Assembly: GCA_014332815.1 (NCBI GenBank)
Contig: JACSZT010000003.1
Span: 62,001 to 126,000, forward strand
Source of the DNA: Weissella confusa
Lineage (GTDB): Bacteria; Bacillota; Bacilli; Lactobacillales; Lactobacillaceae
DNA: 64,000 nucleotides
Direction: 5' to 3'
In this document: piece after piece, positions 1-11,600 of the stretch
Position numbering within the stretch: the stretch's first letter is position 1
How the letters are laid out: each line of letters begins with the position of its first letter
The notes under the pieces: model-generated
The model's database searches: none
What the model was told of the DNA's origin: nothing
Seen by the model: only the letters and a program-made list of their open reading frames with translations
Position numbers and translations under genes: made by a program

Positions 1-56
1 ACACTAGACGTCGCTTTTAACGTGGTCTTGTGTGAGGCTAAGGATTTAACTAACGA
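1..56. other. Partial block at left edge, no gene assigned
   Basis: These bases are the end of a block whose native neighbours lie outside the window. I see no recognisable coding or RNA signal in them. Confidence 0.5.
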
Positions 57-452
57 ACGACTTGTAATAGCTCCGGCAATTGCACCAATAATAGCTCCCA
101 CAATCAATGTCCAAATTAAATGCATAATTAAATCCCTCCTATGTCCTATAGCTTACTTTAACTCTATCAACAATAAATTACCCGTACAACGACTTGGCCG
201 ACAGTTCACGCTTTTGTGCAAAGACTTTTGTACGTTACCGTTCATCATGGTACGCAACTCCCGTTCACCTTATTTCTTATTAGCTTTTACAAAAATCCAT
301 GACACCACTAACACAACGATAATCGCACCGATAATTGATGGTATCAATGCCATCCCTGCTAGTGATGGACCCCAGTCACCTAAAATCATTTGTCCTAGCC
401 ATGATCCAACTAGTCCAGCCACGATGTTGGCAATCCATCCCATTGATGCGCG
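57..452 (-). CDS. GlsB/YeaQ/YmgE family stress-response membrane protein
   Basis: Small integral membrane protein of the transglycosylase-associated (GlsB/YeaQ) family, linked to general stress responses; the biochemical role is unclear. Pieces: 57-125 (start ATG at 125-123, with an AGGAGG site upstream) and 270-452 (stop at 270). Joined in native order they give 83 residues with three hydrophobic segments: an N-terminal stretch beginning MHLIWTLIVGAIIG, then ASMGWIANIVAGLVGSW, and a C-terminal stretch ending in VKANKK. The length is normal for the family. In the window as given, the C-terminal half is fused out of frame to the start of the neighbouring aldo/keto reductase at about 452, which is a block edge. 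Confidence 0.85.
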
Positions 453-1442
453 CGAATCCAACCATTGGCATTTCAACGCCATTATTAAGTGTCACAAATT
501 CCATTGTGTCGTCCCCAATTTCCATAAGAATGCTTACATTTTAGCACTCATTTATGACGTTTTTGCGAAACATCGCGACACCAGACAATTAATCTTAAAA
601 TTAAGCCACTCATTAGTCAATGAAAGAGGAAACGGGAGTCAGCAATTTGGTCTCATAGCCTTGTTCCTTTTGAGCAACCTTGCTCGTCAAGAAATAGTCA
701 TCACGCTTCAAACCAGAACCTGCCAAAAAGTCCCCAAGTTCGTTTTGGTTGCCGTACATCGCTGCCGTATCAAACAAACGGTAACCAGCTTGCACGGCCG
801 CATCCATCACTTCACCATATGATAATGCATCGTTAGCTGCATCCGTAACCTTCGTCAACAAACGATCCAAGTGGTGGGCTTCAAAGTTTGAAACACCAAT
901 AGCACGTACGTAGCCTTCCTTGTATAGGTGCTCAAGGGCACGCCATGTTTCAAAGAATGGATCAAACTTTGGCCAGTGTACCAAGTACAAGTCCAAGTGG
1001 TCCGTTTGCAAAGCAGCCGTCGTGTTCTTGAAGGCTTGCAACGTGCAACGCAAAATAACTTGCGCGATGCTGACACCGTAACGCTCAGCAATGCCTGCCA
1101 AAACAGGATCTTGCAAAACAGCACCACGGCCAAGTGGGCTCCACGCTTGGTGCTGGATACCTAACTCTTCCAAGTAGCCGTGTAGGACATGTTGGTTAAA
1201 GTATGGGTGCGTTTCAATTTGGTCAACTGCCGGCATAACCGTTGCTGCTTCACCATGTTTTTTTTACCACAAATCTTCCGTATAGTTTTGGTCTGGTGCA
1301 CCCATGATACGCTCACCACGTTGCAAAGCGTCGATACGAGCCATATCAGTTGTCGTCAATTGGAAGTCCAAAGCCAAGTTTTGAGCCATACGTGCTGGGT
1401 TTCCTGACTTAGGAATCACGGCAACGTTGTGTTGGATTTGCG
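453..1442 (-). CDS. Aldo/keto reductase (2,5-diketogluconate reductase-like)
   Basis: Predicted NADPH-dependent cytosolic carbonyl reductase. Pieces: 453-504 (N-terminus MEFVTLNNGVEMPMVGF), 651-1244 and 1264-1442 (C-terminus ending in QNYTEDLW). Restored length is 274 residues, normal for the family. Visible motifs, in native order, are GYRLFDTAAMYGNQ (active-site Asp and Tyr), LDLYLVHWP (catalytic His), IGVSNF, AWSPLGRG and VIPKSGNPARM for coenzyme phosphate binding. The region between the N-terminal strand and TDAAND is about four residues shorter than I would expect. In the given order the C-terminal, middle and N-terminal thirds are reversed, so the apparent 207-residue ORF at 613-1236 is not a real protein. 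A GGGGAC ribosome site precedes the ATG. Confidence 0.88.
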
Positions 1443-2234
1443 ATTATCAAGCAAGGTCATCAATACACGTTGCATCGTTTCCTTCATCAAAGGAGCCAAA
1501 CGTGTATTTTGCGTTAGGTGATAACGAACAAGTAAAAACTCCCCCACCTTCTCAGGTGTGATTGCTTTTGCTTCTGTTGCCTTAGCTTGTTGCTTAAAAT
1601 TCTTCAAACGCTTTGCTGAACTAACGCCTGCAAATTGTCGTTCAGGTACATCAGTCACATCATCAGTGACTATGATGCGCTCATTCAACGGCACAGCAGG
1701 AACTTCTTTGTTCAAGAACTTTTGTGTACGTGGCCATTCCGTTGCCAACAAGGCATAGAATTGCCAAGGTACCTGATTCGCAATTTGGCCAAGCGTCGTC
1801 ACAAACAATTTGTCTATTGACCACGTTGTGCCAGTTGATGCCTCATCGACATCATCAGGCATAATAAATGGCGTCGTTGAATATACCGTTCCAACATTAG
1901 ACCAATTAATGGCACCATCCTGCAAGAATGATTGCTTCGTGTCAGCAACCTGTTGTTCTGTCACAGCTGCCAAACGTTCTGGCATTGTGGCAAACATCAT
2001 CAAAAACCAATTAATGGCCAGTTGCCGGGCAATCTATCACGATTATGGATAGCTTGTTCACTCTTGTCGGGGTGCAACTTGGTGATAAAACCCAACAAGT
2101 GGTTGATCATATCCGTACCGCCATTGAAGGTACGCGTGAATAGTAAAAATCGTCCAGCGCGCATGCGTTGGACGATTTTTTTAGTGTAATTGTTCAATTG
2201 TTAATGTCTGTAAGTCGGTCAACCAAGTCTTAGT
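1245..2234 (-). CDS. Hypothetical protein, 219 residues
   Basis: I do not recognise this protein. Pieces: 1245-1256 (start ATG), 1443-2036 and 2181-2234 (stop at 2181). The restored product is 219 residues, soluble-looking and moderately hydrophobic. Landmarks in native order are a basic N-terminus (QFAGVSSAKRLKNFKQQ), VGEFLLVRYHLTQNTR, LATEWPRTQKFLNKEVPAVP, a segment LAINWFLMMFATMPERLA and the end TIEQLH. No signal peptide or sorting motif is visible. It follows the aldo/keto reductase within about 10 bases, so the two are probably co-transcribed. It faces the RpiR gene across a shared terminator. Confidence 0.7.
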
Positions 2235-3026
2235 CCATCGTGGTATCACACTCAGGTCGTAACCACGATACGCTAACAATCGCACGTCAACTTAAGAACA
2301 ACGGCGTCAAGATTATTGCCATTACTGCTTATCAGCAATCTGAATTAGCAAAGACAGCTGATTTAGTTTTGGCCAGTGCCGCTGAAGAAGTTAATATTCG
2401 AAGCGAATCAATGTCATCATTGATTGCTCAACTTAACAGCGATGACTGGGCAACGGCTACGAAGTGGTTGGTTGAAGCTCGTCGCGTTGGCCTATTTGGT
2501 ATTGGTGGTTCATCAATCGTCGCCTTGAATGGTTACCACAAGTTGTTGCGTACACCTTTGGATGTCGAACAACACCCTGACTACGACGTGCAACTGATGC
2601 AAGCTGTTCGTATGCGTGCTACTGACGTTTTTTCAACCGCAACGATTTCCCGTTTTGTTAAGCGCGTCGGCTTCGGTTCATTCCGTGAGTTTTCACTCAG
2701 CTTAGCCGTTGCCACGCAATCAGACGACACATTCTTTGGTGAAATTGACGAAGAAGACGATACGACTGAAATTGTTCAAAAGGTGTTCAGTGGTGCAACC
2801 AACGCATTGGAAGGTACCCTATCAATGGAGACAGAACGTTGTTATGTCAACGTTTCCCGATTCTAAAAATAAAAGGAGTTTGACATGGCACAATCAGGTT
2901 TTGCGCGCATTCGTTCAATGCGTGATCAATTATCTGGATCAGATGAAAAAATCGCTGGCTTTATCCTAGCCAACCCAGAAGAAATTCGTTCATTAACAAT
3001 CCAAGGGCTCGCTAATGCGGTCGGAA
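2037..3026 (+). CDS. RpiR-type (MurR/SIS) transcriptional regulator
   Basis: Predicted sugar-phosphate-responsive DNA-binding regulator. Pieces, N- to C-terminal: 2885-3026 (ATG at 2885 behind AAAGGAG), 2631-2828, 2433-2630, 2235-2432 and 2037-2143. Restored length is 280 residues, typical for the family. An N-terminal RpiR helix-turn-helix contains STATISRFVKRVGFGSFREF; a C-terminal SIS domain contains VGLFGIGGSS and IVVSHSGRNHDTL. The motif IAQLTIMD appears only once the 2235 and 2037 blocks are put in native order. It is divergent from the 6-phosphogluconate dehydrogenase gene, so it probably controls that gene and the gluconokinase remnant in response to a pentose or gluconate phosphate (inference). 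Confidence 0.9.
2144..2181. terminator. Bidirectional intrinsic terminator
   Basis: A-rich and T-rich flanks surround the inverted repeat ATCGTCCAGCGC / GCGTTGGACGAT. It lies entirely within one block, between the stops of the unknown protein and the RpiR regulator, which converge in native order. Confidence 0.85.
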
Positions 3027-4214
3027 TCGTGACCGTTATCTGCAGCATTCTTTACCAAGTTCAAGCCCATCTTACCCAGGCCGATCATAGCGAACTTCAT
3101 TTGAGTTACCTCTTTTTTTCTTGTGCTTTTTTTCTACATGATTATTATAATGCAAAAGTTTTTCACTTTGCAACCCTTTTGTTGTAAAATGTTTTCATAT
3201 CCAAAATACGATACAATAGAAAAAATGTCGCCTTCGTCCAACTTCTCGATCAAAGTATCGATAGTTGAGTTCGTAGGAACACCGGCTGGAACCATGACCC
3301 AAACAACCTTTGGTGATGGCAATTGTGCCAACATGTCATCCATATCAGTAGCTGGTGATACCAAATCTGAGTATGCGTCAGCTTCCTTAACAAAGTCTGC
3401 GTTCAAGTCAAAAGCAACAACCAAGGCGATTGACTTGAACAAAGGCTCCAAAACCTTCCATGCTTCAGCGTCGTCTCCACCGATCATGAAGTTTCCACCG
3501 TTACGTGCACCTGACATACCGCCTGAAGTACCAGCATCGAAGAACTTGATACCAGCAGCAGTCGTGCGCTTGTTTTGCTCCAAGTTATCCTTGTAGTTTG
3601 AGTTACCACCGTCGATGATGTCCATCAACCATGAACGAACAACTGAACCGTGGTTCCACAACTTAGCAACGGCTTCGTAGTCGTAGTCGAATTGTGAAGC
3701 TTCCAAAACTTCGAAACCTTCGGCGATGGCTTGCATCATACCGTATTCGATTCCGTTGTGGACCATCTTCAAGTAGTGACCTGATCCCAAACGACCAGTG
3801 TATAGGTAACCGTCTTCAAAAGCTGAAACAACCTTACCAGTAAACGTGTCTTCTTGTAGTGAACGGTAACGCATCATCAATGACAATGCGATAACTGGTG
3901 CTGGAACTTCCAAGTCCAATGACTCTTCGATCGTCCACTTACCTTCACCAGATGAGTGCATACGACCTGAGATAGCTGACAACTTAGGGTCCTTAGCAAA
4001 TTGCTCTTCGGCCAAGAAAAATGGCTATTAGTTCCTGCCATGGGTCCTCCCCGGTGGCAGACGCAGCGCCAAAGGTCGATAGGGCGACCAACAGCGGCGA
4101 TTAAACTTGTGGTTTTTATTTTTTATATTTTGTGGGTCTCACAAAGTAATTAAGCGGGGGAAGCCGTTTTATTACTTAGCAGCGTCCATTGCGTGTCCAC
4201 CGAAGCCGTTACGA
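3027..4214 (-). CDS. gnd: 6-phosphogluconate dehydrogenase, decarboxylating (short NAD-type)
   Basis: Oxidises and decarboxylates 6-phosphogluconate to ribulose 5-phosphate. Pieces in native order: 3027-3100 (N-terminus MKFAMIGLGKMGLNL, the Rossmann glycine motif), 3225-4016 in four blocks, and 4172-4214 (C-terminus NGFGGHAMDAAK). Restored length is 302 residues, the size of the short GndA/YqeC-type enzymes. Motifs are VMVPAG, DGGNSNYKDN, GTSGGMSGARNG, GHYLKMVHNGIEYGMM (catalytic Lys and Asn) and ISGRMHSSGEG. The ORF visible at 3134-4015 has the same pieces in reverse order. It sits between its likely regulator and a gluconokinase remnant. Confidence 0.93.
3144..3173 (-). promoter_or_regulatory. 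Sigma-A type promoter of the 6-phosphogluconate dehydrogenase gene
   Basis: On the minus strand TTGCAA (3173-3168) and TATAAT (3149-3144) are 18 bases apart. A GAGGTAACTCAA ribosome site and the ATG follow in the same block. Confidence 0.6.
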
Positions 4215-4412
4215 TTGCAGCCATATCAATCGTTACTGTATATTTCATTGGCCTACATCCTCTAAAAGTTAATACCCAAAATTATACACTAAAACAAAAG
4301 CACCCGACAGTTTCCTGTCGGGTGCGCTCTCACAATCTCATCTCATGTAGCACAAGATGACAACACTCAAGAATCTCACAACTTAAGCATTGGAACCACG
4401 CATATAGTCATT
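4017..4412 (-). other. Intergenic region with predicted RNA structure between gnd and gluconokinase
   Basis: Native downstream region of gnd (pieces 4017-4171 and 4249-4412). It contains several short inverted repeats, such as GGTCG/CGACC and GGAAC/GTTCC, and ends in a clear terminator (4304-4332, GCACCCGACAG / CTGTCGGGTGC followed by T-rich sequence). It may be the trailer of gnd, a small RNA or a leader; I cannot assign a family. The gluconokinase promoter and an AGAGGATGT ribosome site follow. Confidence 0.35.
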
Positions 4413-5204
4413 TGCCCGTCGCAAATCGGACTTCAACAATTTCGTCGTACTCACCTGGCAAATCTGCACGCATTGACGCTAATGCATCAACCAACGTGTT
4501 CACAATGTTATCAGGTGTCACTGGATCAGTTGGAAATGCCATCCCCTCGTAAGGGAAATGCATGACCTTTTGATTTTGATTTTCATCGATCAACGTTGCC
4601 ACAACATCATGACGCTCATTCTTCATCCATAGCGTCAACACAAGCGGTTCCGTCGCCGTCATGGGCAAGCCAGTCTTACGTTGCAATTGACCGCCAATAC
4701 CGTTAATCATCAAGGCATCAACGTACTTCGCTGCGCGATTATCACCACCTGAGACAACGTCAGTAAGCGGCGTAAAGTTTTCGTCCATTGCAAACCAGCC
4801 ATTTGCACTATCAGCCACAATTTCAGGCAATTGTTCAGCTGTTAAACCAGTCACGGCCAGCGCTTGCACATCCCATGTCTTGTGGGCGACATTGTAGTAG
4901 CCAGTACGGGCTGCCAACGCTTCGTCAACAATGTTCAAACCGAACAAACGGTATGTCACATATTCAAGCACGCCCATGAAGTGCGCTGCGTTGGTGTAAG
5001 CTTCACACCGGACAGCAGGGCATCGCACCCTCCGTAAAACGGCAGTCCTAGGACATCACTCCTCGACTAACTGCATCCCCGGCAACATTTCAATTATAGC
5101 ATATCCAGCTCAGCTACTTCCGCCTTAACGGAGGTAGAAAACCGTGTCCGCATTCAAACCAGTCTTTGCCATTACTTCGGGCAAAAGTGGCGCTTTAACT
5201 TCAA
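4215..5204 (-). pseudogene. Truncated FGGY-family gluconokinase
   Basis: Pieces: 4215-4248 (N-terminus MKYTVTID), 4413-5006 and 5125-5204. Restored product is 235 residues, about half of a normal gluconokinase (about 500). The FGGY N-terminal domain is recognisable by PLTDVVSGGDNRA, GLPMTATEPLVLTLWMKN, VLEYVTYRLFG and AVTGLTAEQLPEIV. The frame then stops shortly after KTGLNADT, where the family continues with the second ATP-binding domain. The missing half is not found elsewhere in the window. It is likely an inactive remnant, perhaps replaced from the 3' side by the RNA-like region next to it. A substrate-binding-only role cannot be excluded. Confidence 0.7.
4304..4332 (-). terminator. Intrinsic terminator
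   Basis: Inverted repeat GCACCCGACAG / CTGTCGGGTGC with TTTTGTTTT after it on the minus strand, within one block. Confidence 0.8.
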
Positions 5205-5402
5205 AAAAAAGAGACCTCTCTCACTAAATGAGCGCAGGTCTCTTTCTGTTTAAGCGGACCACCACGTACCGCTTAAACTCCTTCACCGTATCATGTTAAC
5301 AGGCACCACCCCGTTAACAATCCCCATACATCGAGGTGTCCAAGCCTCGATGCGTTTTCCTCCGATCGCATGCGGGTCCTTCACCTCCCACATGCGACCA
5401 TT
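5007..5402 (-). ncRNA. Candidate structured non-coding RNA, about 290 nt
   Basis: In native order this stretch has a TATGCTATAATTG promoter element (at about 5095), then a G-rich transcript with successive hairpins and a strong terminator. Within block 5205-5402 the inverted repeats are CATCGAGG/CCTCGATG, GTTAAC..GTTAAC, GTTTAAGCGG/CCGCTTAAAC and AGAGACCT/AGGTCTCT with a T run (5207-5245). No ORF of note is present. I could not match it to RNase P, tmRNA, SRP RNA, 6S RNA or a common riboswitch by eye. It lies between the gluconokinase remnant and adhesin 1. Confidence 0.45.
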
Positions 5403-5600
5403 ACAATTTTGTGACAATATACATTTATAGTGCAAGTGTACCAACATATTTACGCTTTTGCTGGGTTAACGATTTGAACAAAATTTCACTAAATAGTTTC
5501 TTAAAATACTTTTATATCAACAATGGTAGCGCTTTCTTATTTTTAGGAAGGGTAGGGTGTAGTTTTAAATATTTATGATATAGAAAAATATTGATGCACA
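5403..5600 (-). promoter_or_regulatory. AT-rich upstream region of adhesin 1
   Basis: One whole block with no credible ORF. In native order it precedes the adhesin 1 start and contains an ACTATAAATG element resembling a -10 box. No operator is identifiable. Confidence 0.4.
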
Positions 5601-8600
5601 GTTGTTTGTGCAGCTGACGCCTTAGTCATCTCTTCACCTAGACGCGTTAACATCTTAGGCGATGAGGAAACCACCCCCACTGAAAGCGCAGTTAGTCCCG
5701 CAGCCACCCAGAACTTACCGCTTTTATACATCTTCTTTCTTGTTTTTGTTTCACCCATAGTAAATACCCATTTAACTTTCCTAAAGTGAGATATTGTGTT
5801 AGCAGTCAGCTTGGCATAGTTTTGCGTCGCCGGATCCTTGTAAGAACTACTTTCCGCTGACCAAGCCGTACCGTTATAAGTTCCCTTTCCCGCATATTCG
5901 GTATGTGTATTCGTCGCCGCTGCATTCCATTCGACATAACGACTTGAGCCTGCAGTAGTGTCCGCATCCGTCACGGTATCAATCGTTACCGTTGATGCCA
6001 TGTTATAATCGGTCGCCATTTTAGCGGGATCAGTCGGCGTCAAAACAAGACCGACCCAGTCGGACCAGTTTCCGTTTGACGGCAAATTACCATCAGTATT
6101 AGCTAAGTTGGGATGGAAATACCCATCAATCGTAAATTTCTGACTAGCATCAAATTGACGATTAACGTAGTAGTAACCAATTGTATTTTGCCCTATTGTC
6201 GTTGTCCATGACGTCAGGTTTTGTCCTTTGGTATACATCGCATCTTGCACTGAATTCAAAGCACCTGAACTATTCGTTGTACGCAAAGCACCAAATGGAC
6301 CGGCCGCTGGGTCGCCGGAATTTTGGTAGAAGTCCAGACCAAAGGCCAGGGCGTTTCCAAACCCTTGAATTCCAAGTCCACCACCACCATTTATTGAGGC
6401 AAAGTTGTCGTTGGCCTTTTGTCCATTAGCGGCGTTAACACCGACTGAGAATGCCTTAGGCGGGTTCAATGTGATGCCGGAGTTGTTGGTATTAATTGTC
6501 CAAGAATGTCCATTTGTATCTTTCAGCGATGCAGAAATATACGGCCCACCATTTGGTCCACCTGTCGGATTCCATGTCAGCTGATACTTCACCTTGTAAC
6601 CACGAATCGTTGGTGCAGCAAAGGCGATATCAGCCGTACCAGCTTTGGCTTTTGGTGACAGGTTCGTGATACCAATCGTGTCGTTAACGGCCGCCACAAA
6701 GCTTGTTGATGGCTGAATCGTATTACCATTCGCATCCACATACTTAACTGTCGTAGTTCCAGTGGCAAACGTACCAGACAAGTTATTGCTTTGTGCGACC
6801 GTTGCACTACTTCCCAATGGGTTGTCTTGGTCAACACTCCAGTATGACGTAATCACATTTGACCCGCTCCACAAAGCTGGCGTGTCAGTCTGAATGATTG
6901 ACTCTTGGTATGGCAAGGCCGTGTACTTGATTGTAATCGTATTGTTAGCCGCCGTTTGTGACACCGTTACATCGGTTGCTGAAGATGCGCCTTGATAATC
7001 TGGCACATACTTAACTGTCCACGTTTGTGGTGTCCCGTCTGATTGCACACCGGCAGAATTTGACGTACTATCCCACACGTTTGTGCCGGCCGCATACGCT
7101 GATGACATTGTTGAATAGTTGCTACCATTTGGATCAGTGACATAGTAGCTATATCCTGAACGGATCAACGAAGCATCTACAATTACAGCTGAATCCAACG
7201 TTGAATACGTCACGTTATCTGGACCAGTAACGGTGTATGTGTAACCTGACTTAGGCAGGTTACTGTCCTTAGTTGCAAAAGTGATTGCATTACTAGTTCG
7301 ACCACCGGCTGCGTCCTTGTATGCTGATGAACCAGCCACATATGAACCATTCGCGTATGAATAATCACGGGTGTACAAATATAATGACAAAGTTGCGCTG
7401 GTTGCACCCAATGATGATGCCAAAACTGAGCCAGCCTTCACAGGTGAATTTGAATCAACCACCAAACTCGTTGTTTGCGTAGCTGGCGTGTAGTTTACCG
7501 TGAAGTATTGGTATGACGCATCTGATGAAGATTGAACACCATTCACCTTGTTATCCGTGTTGTCGAAAGAGTTAGCTGCGACCGCTGCCGCTTGGTAAGC
7601 ACCAACATAACTAACCGTGAATACTTGGGCTGATGAATCAGTCGTTCCAGAGTTGTTTGTGGCGTCATAAATTGAATTTGCGGCCACGGCTGATGACAAC
7701 GTTGCATACGTCGAGCCATTTGGTCCCTTCACCACGTATGAATAACCGGCCGTCGTCAAATTAGCATCCGTATATGGTTGCGCAGCCACGGCTGATGACA
7801 ACGTTGTGTAAGCCGTTGAGTCTGGCGCATCCGTACCCGTGTACTTAACCGTGTACGTGTAGCCAGCCTTCACCAAACTTGTATCGTTGGTTGCAAAGCT
7901 GATTGTGCCACCCGTTGTGCCACTTGCCGACGTGAGTGTTGAACCAGCTGAAATTGGTCCATTTGGATCATACTTCGTCGTCTTGAATGAAATAGCTGAG
8001 CTAGCAGGTCCGTTAGTTGTTTCGTTAACAGCCGAATAGCTCAAAACTGAGTTGCCTGAATTGTCAGCTGAGTCCGTAAACAATGAGGCATATTGATTTG
8101 TCTTATACGTCACCACAAAGGCTTGTGATGATGTATCTGAATTACCTGAATTTGATGTGCTGTCATAACGTGGTTTCGCCGTCATCGGTGCATAGACAAC
8201 CTTGAAACGTTGCACTTGCGCGTCAGTCGTTGCATTGGCCGCATTTGACGTGTTGTCATACTTGTTAGCCGCCACGGCTGATGTCAAAGTTGTATATGAA
8301 TTAATGACGCTACCAGCTGCATTCAATACATTAACGACATACGTGTAACCACTCTTGGCCAACTGTGAGTCGGGCTTATAAACGTACGTGATGACCGAAT
8401 CCAAATCAGCATCGAACAAACCATCAGCATCTGAATTCTTATCTGGTCCTACCAAGGTATAACCTGAAATTGTCATCGAGCCATCTGGAATCTTTGAGCC
8501 GACATAGCCGTTAGTTGAACGATCCGCGCTAATTGTCTTACCTGATTGGTCTACGTATTTATACGTAACATTCAATGCTGCTGTCAGGGTTGCGTATGAA

Positions 8601-11600
8601 TCACCCTTAGGACCGTAAACGACATACGTGTAACCAGTCTTCGCAAGTTGTGAATCAGCCGTGCTAAATGCAAGCGAGCCACTCGTCACACCTGATGCAG
8701 ATTCAACTGCTGAATTGGCTGAAATTGGTGACGCACTGTCGACTACCAAATTGGCAGCTTGGTACTGGTCTGTAACCCCAAACGACATTGCTTGGCTAGT
8801 CACACCCGTGATATTGGCAACCGAAGAACCTGCCTTAACTGGTGAGTTCTGTTGAACACGAATATAAGCTGATTGGGCATCGGCCGTATATGACACACGG
8901 AACGTTTGTGCTGAAGAGTCAGCCGAGGCCGAACCGTTTTCCGTGTTGTCATACAAGCTGTTGGCTACTGAGGCTGCTTGGCTCATTGGTGCGTAGGAAA
9001 TCACGAAACGTTGGGCCGCAGCATCGGTCGTACCCGTGTTATCCGTGTTATCGAACGTGCTGTTGGCTGCCAAGGCTTGTGACAGCGTTGAATACCAAAC
9101 CGTGTTGTTCACGTCATAACCATATCCAACCGTGTATGTGTAACCTGATGTTGCCAAATCAGCTGACAATGCTGATGACAACGTTGTGTAGGCTGTCGTG
9201 TCGCTACCGTACTTAACAGTGTACGTATAGCCGCTCTTGGCCAGTTGTGAATCTAGCGTTGCGTATGACGCATCAGACGCAAATGAGATGGCTGATCCTG
9301 TTGAACCATTAGCTGAAAGTGTCGTTGTACCAGCACTAATTGGTGAATTGGCGTCCACCACATCAGACGTTGCGAAACTCAATGCTCCTGACGTCACACC
9401 AGCCGCTGAATCAACCTTTGAGTTGGCCTTAATCGGTGACGTACCAGCCACGTTGACCACGGCTGATTGACTAGCCGCCTTATAGCTAACTGTGAACATA
9501 TCAGGGTTAGCGTCAGATGTTCCCGAGGCCGTGTTATTAGCGTTGTAGTATGAGTGCGCTGCATCCACAACCAACGCAGCTGATTGGTAAGCCGCCTTAT
9601 ATGACACTGTAAAGCTTTGAATTGCTGAATCGGTACTACCTGTATTTGTCGTGTTATCAAAGATTGAATTTGCAGCGACTGCTGATGACAACGTTGTGTA
9701 CGTCTTGCCATCAGGACCCGTTACCGTGTACGTGTATCCGGCAACTGCCAAACTTGCTCCGTTATCAGTATCATCGAATGTCCCATTGGCAGCCATTGCA
9801 GCCGTCAATGTTGTATAACTTGAACCATTAGCCGCATAGACAACATACGTGTATCCTTGCACGGCTAGTTGACTATCCGTATTTGCAAATGAAACAGCAC
9901 CCTTCGTCACACCGGCTGCTGAAGCCAATGATGAATTTGCACTGATTGGTGAATCTTAGTGGTATCCCTGCGTGTACAAGTAACTATCCGTCACCGTGCC
10001 AAATGCAATCGTACCACTCGTCGGACCAGCTGCTGAATCAATAACTGATCCAGCACTGATTGGCGATTCCAAACCAACCGTAACCCTAGCTTGTTGTGAA
10101 TCCGCCTTATACGACACGCGGAACACTTGCGCTGATCCATCAGACGTGGCCGTTAGCCAGCTACCTGCACTCACCGGTGAATCCGACGTCACGCCCAATG
10201 ATGCCCATTGCATATCAGCTACGTAGTTAACTGTAAATGTTTGCGGCTTACTGTCGGCCGACCCAGTGTTGTCTGTATTGTCATAGGCACTATTTGCTGC
10301 AATTGCTTGCGACAACGTACTGTATGACGTGCCATCCGGACCACTAACCGTGAAGTTCTGCGTCTCTGCATCTGAATCACCCGCATTACTCGTATTATCA
10401 AACGTCGTATTTGCTGACTGTGCATCCGTCAACGTTGCATACCATTCACCATCAGGTCCCATAACGCGGTACGTGTATCCTGAAACTGCTAGTGAGTCAT
10501 CAACATTTTTGAATGGTATCTGAGTAGCTGTACCACCAGAAAGTGAAGCTTAAACCGTCGCACTGTCAGAGCCCATATAGACCACATAACGATAACCACT
10601 ACGAGCCAACGTTGCATCGGTGTTTGAGAAGGAAATCGCACTTCCGGTCAAACCAGACGCACTTTCAATCGTCTTCCCCATTTGAATTGGTGAGTTGGCA
10701 GCCCCAATAATCGTTGCTGCTTGACTCATTGGTGCATAGCTGACCATCTGACCACTCGTTACACCAGCAGCGGAGTCAAGCGTGACACCACTACTGATTT
10801 GCGTTGCGCCACCAATGACCAAGTTAGCTGATTGGTAATCAGCGATATATGAGACCGTAAATACTTGTGGCGCTGCATCTGATGAACCTGTGTTATTCGT
10901 GTTGTCATAGACCGTGTTAGCTGCTATGGCTGCTGACAAAGTGCTGTGCGTAATAGCTGAATACTCAACCGTATACGTCTGTGGTTCAGCGTCAGAATCT
11001 GCGGCGTTGTTCGTGTTGTCATACAAACCTGTCATACCAGTCAAGGCTGAGGCCAACGTGTTATACGTGTTACCATTTGGCGTCTTAACAATGTAACGAT
11101 AACCATCAATATTCAACGCTGAGTCAGTCGTCGCAAATGATACACCAGTTTCATCTGTCACCCAAGTACCTTCAGCGTTTTGGACCGTCACGTTATATGT
11201 GTAACCATGCGTCATTTGCATGGCACGTAACGACTCATCGGTTGTCTTCAAGCCAAGGGCTGCACCGGTATCACCGGTCACTTCTTCAATCACTCGACCT
11301 GAATACTCATCACCAGTCTCACCCACAACAACTTCAGCCGTTATTGGCGCTTTAGTTACACCACTAGCCGTTTCAATCTGTGATCCAGCTGAAATTGGTG
11401 AATCGCTACTTACAACCAACGTGCTTTCTTGGTATGAAGGAGTTGGGTTAATAACAAAACGCTTAATTCCTGTATCAACCGCATCGAAACTGTTGTTGTC
11501 CGCAACCGCTTCATCCAATGTCGCATAGACCTTTGGTGACGCCTTATAACTCACAATAAATGACTGTGCTGACGAATCTGATTGGTCATCCCCATTGATG

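Noticed and set aside
22-822. Long plus-strand ORF of 266 codons
   Set aside because: It is the antisense shadow of the GlsB-like and aldo/keto reductase pieces and has no family signature.
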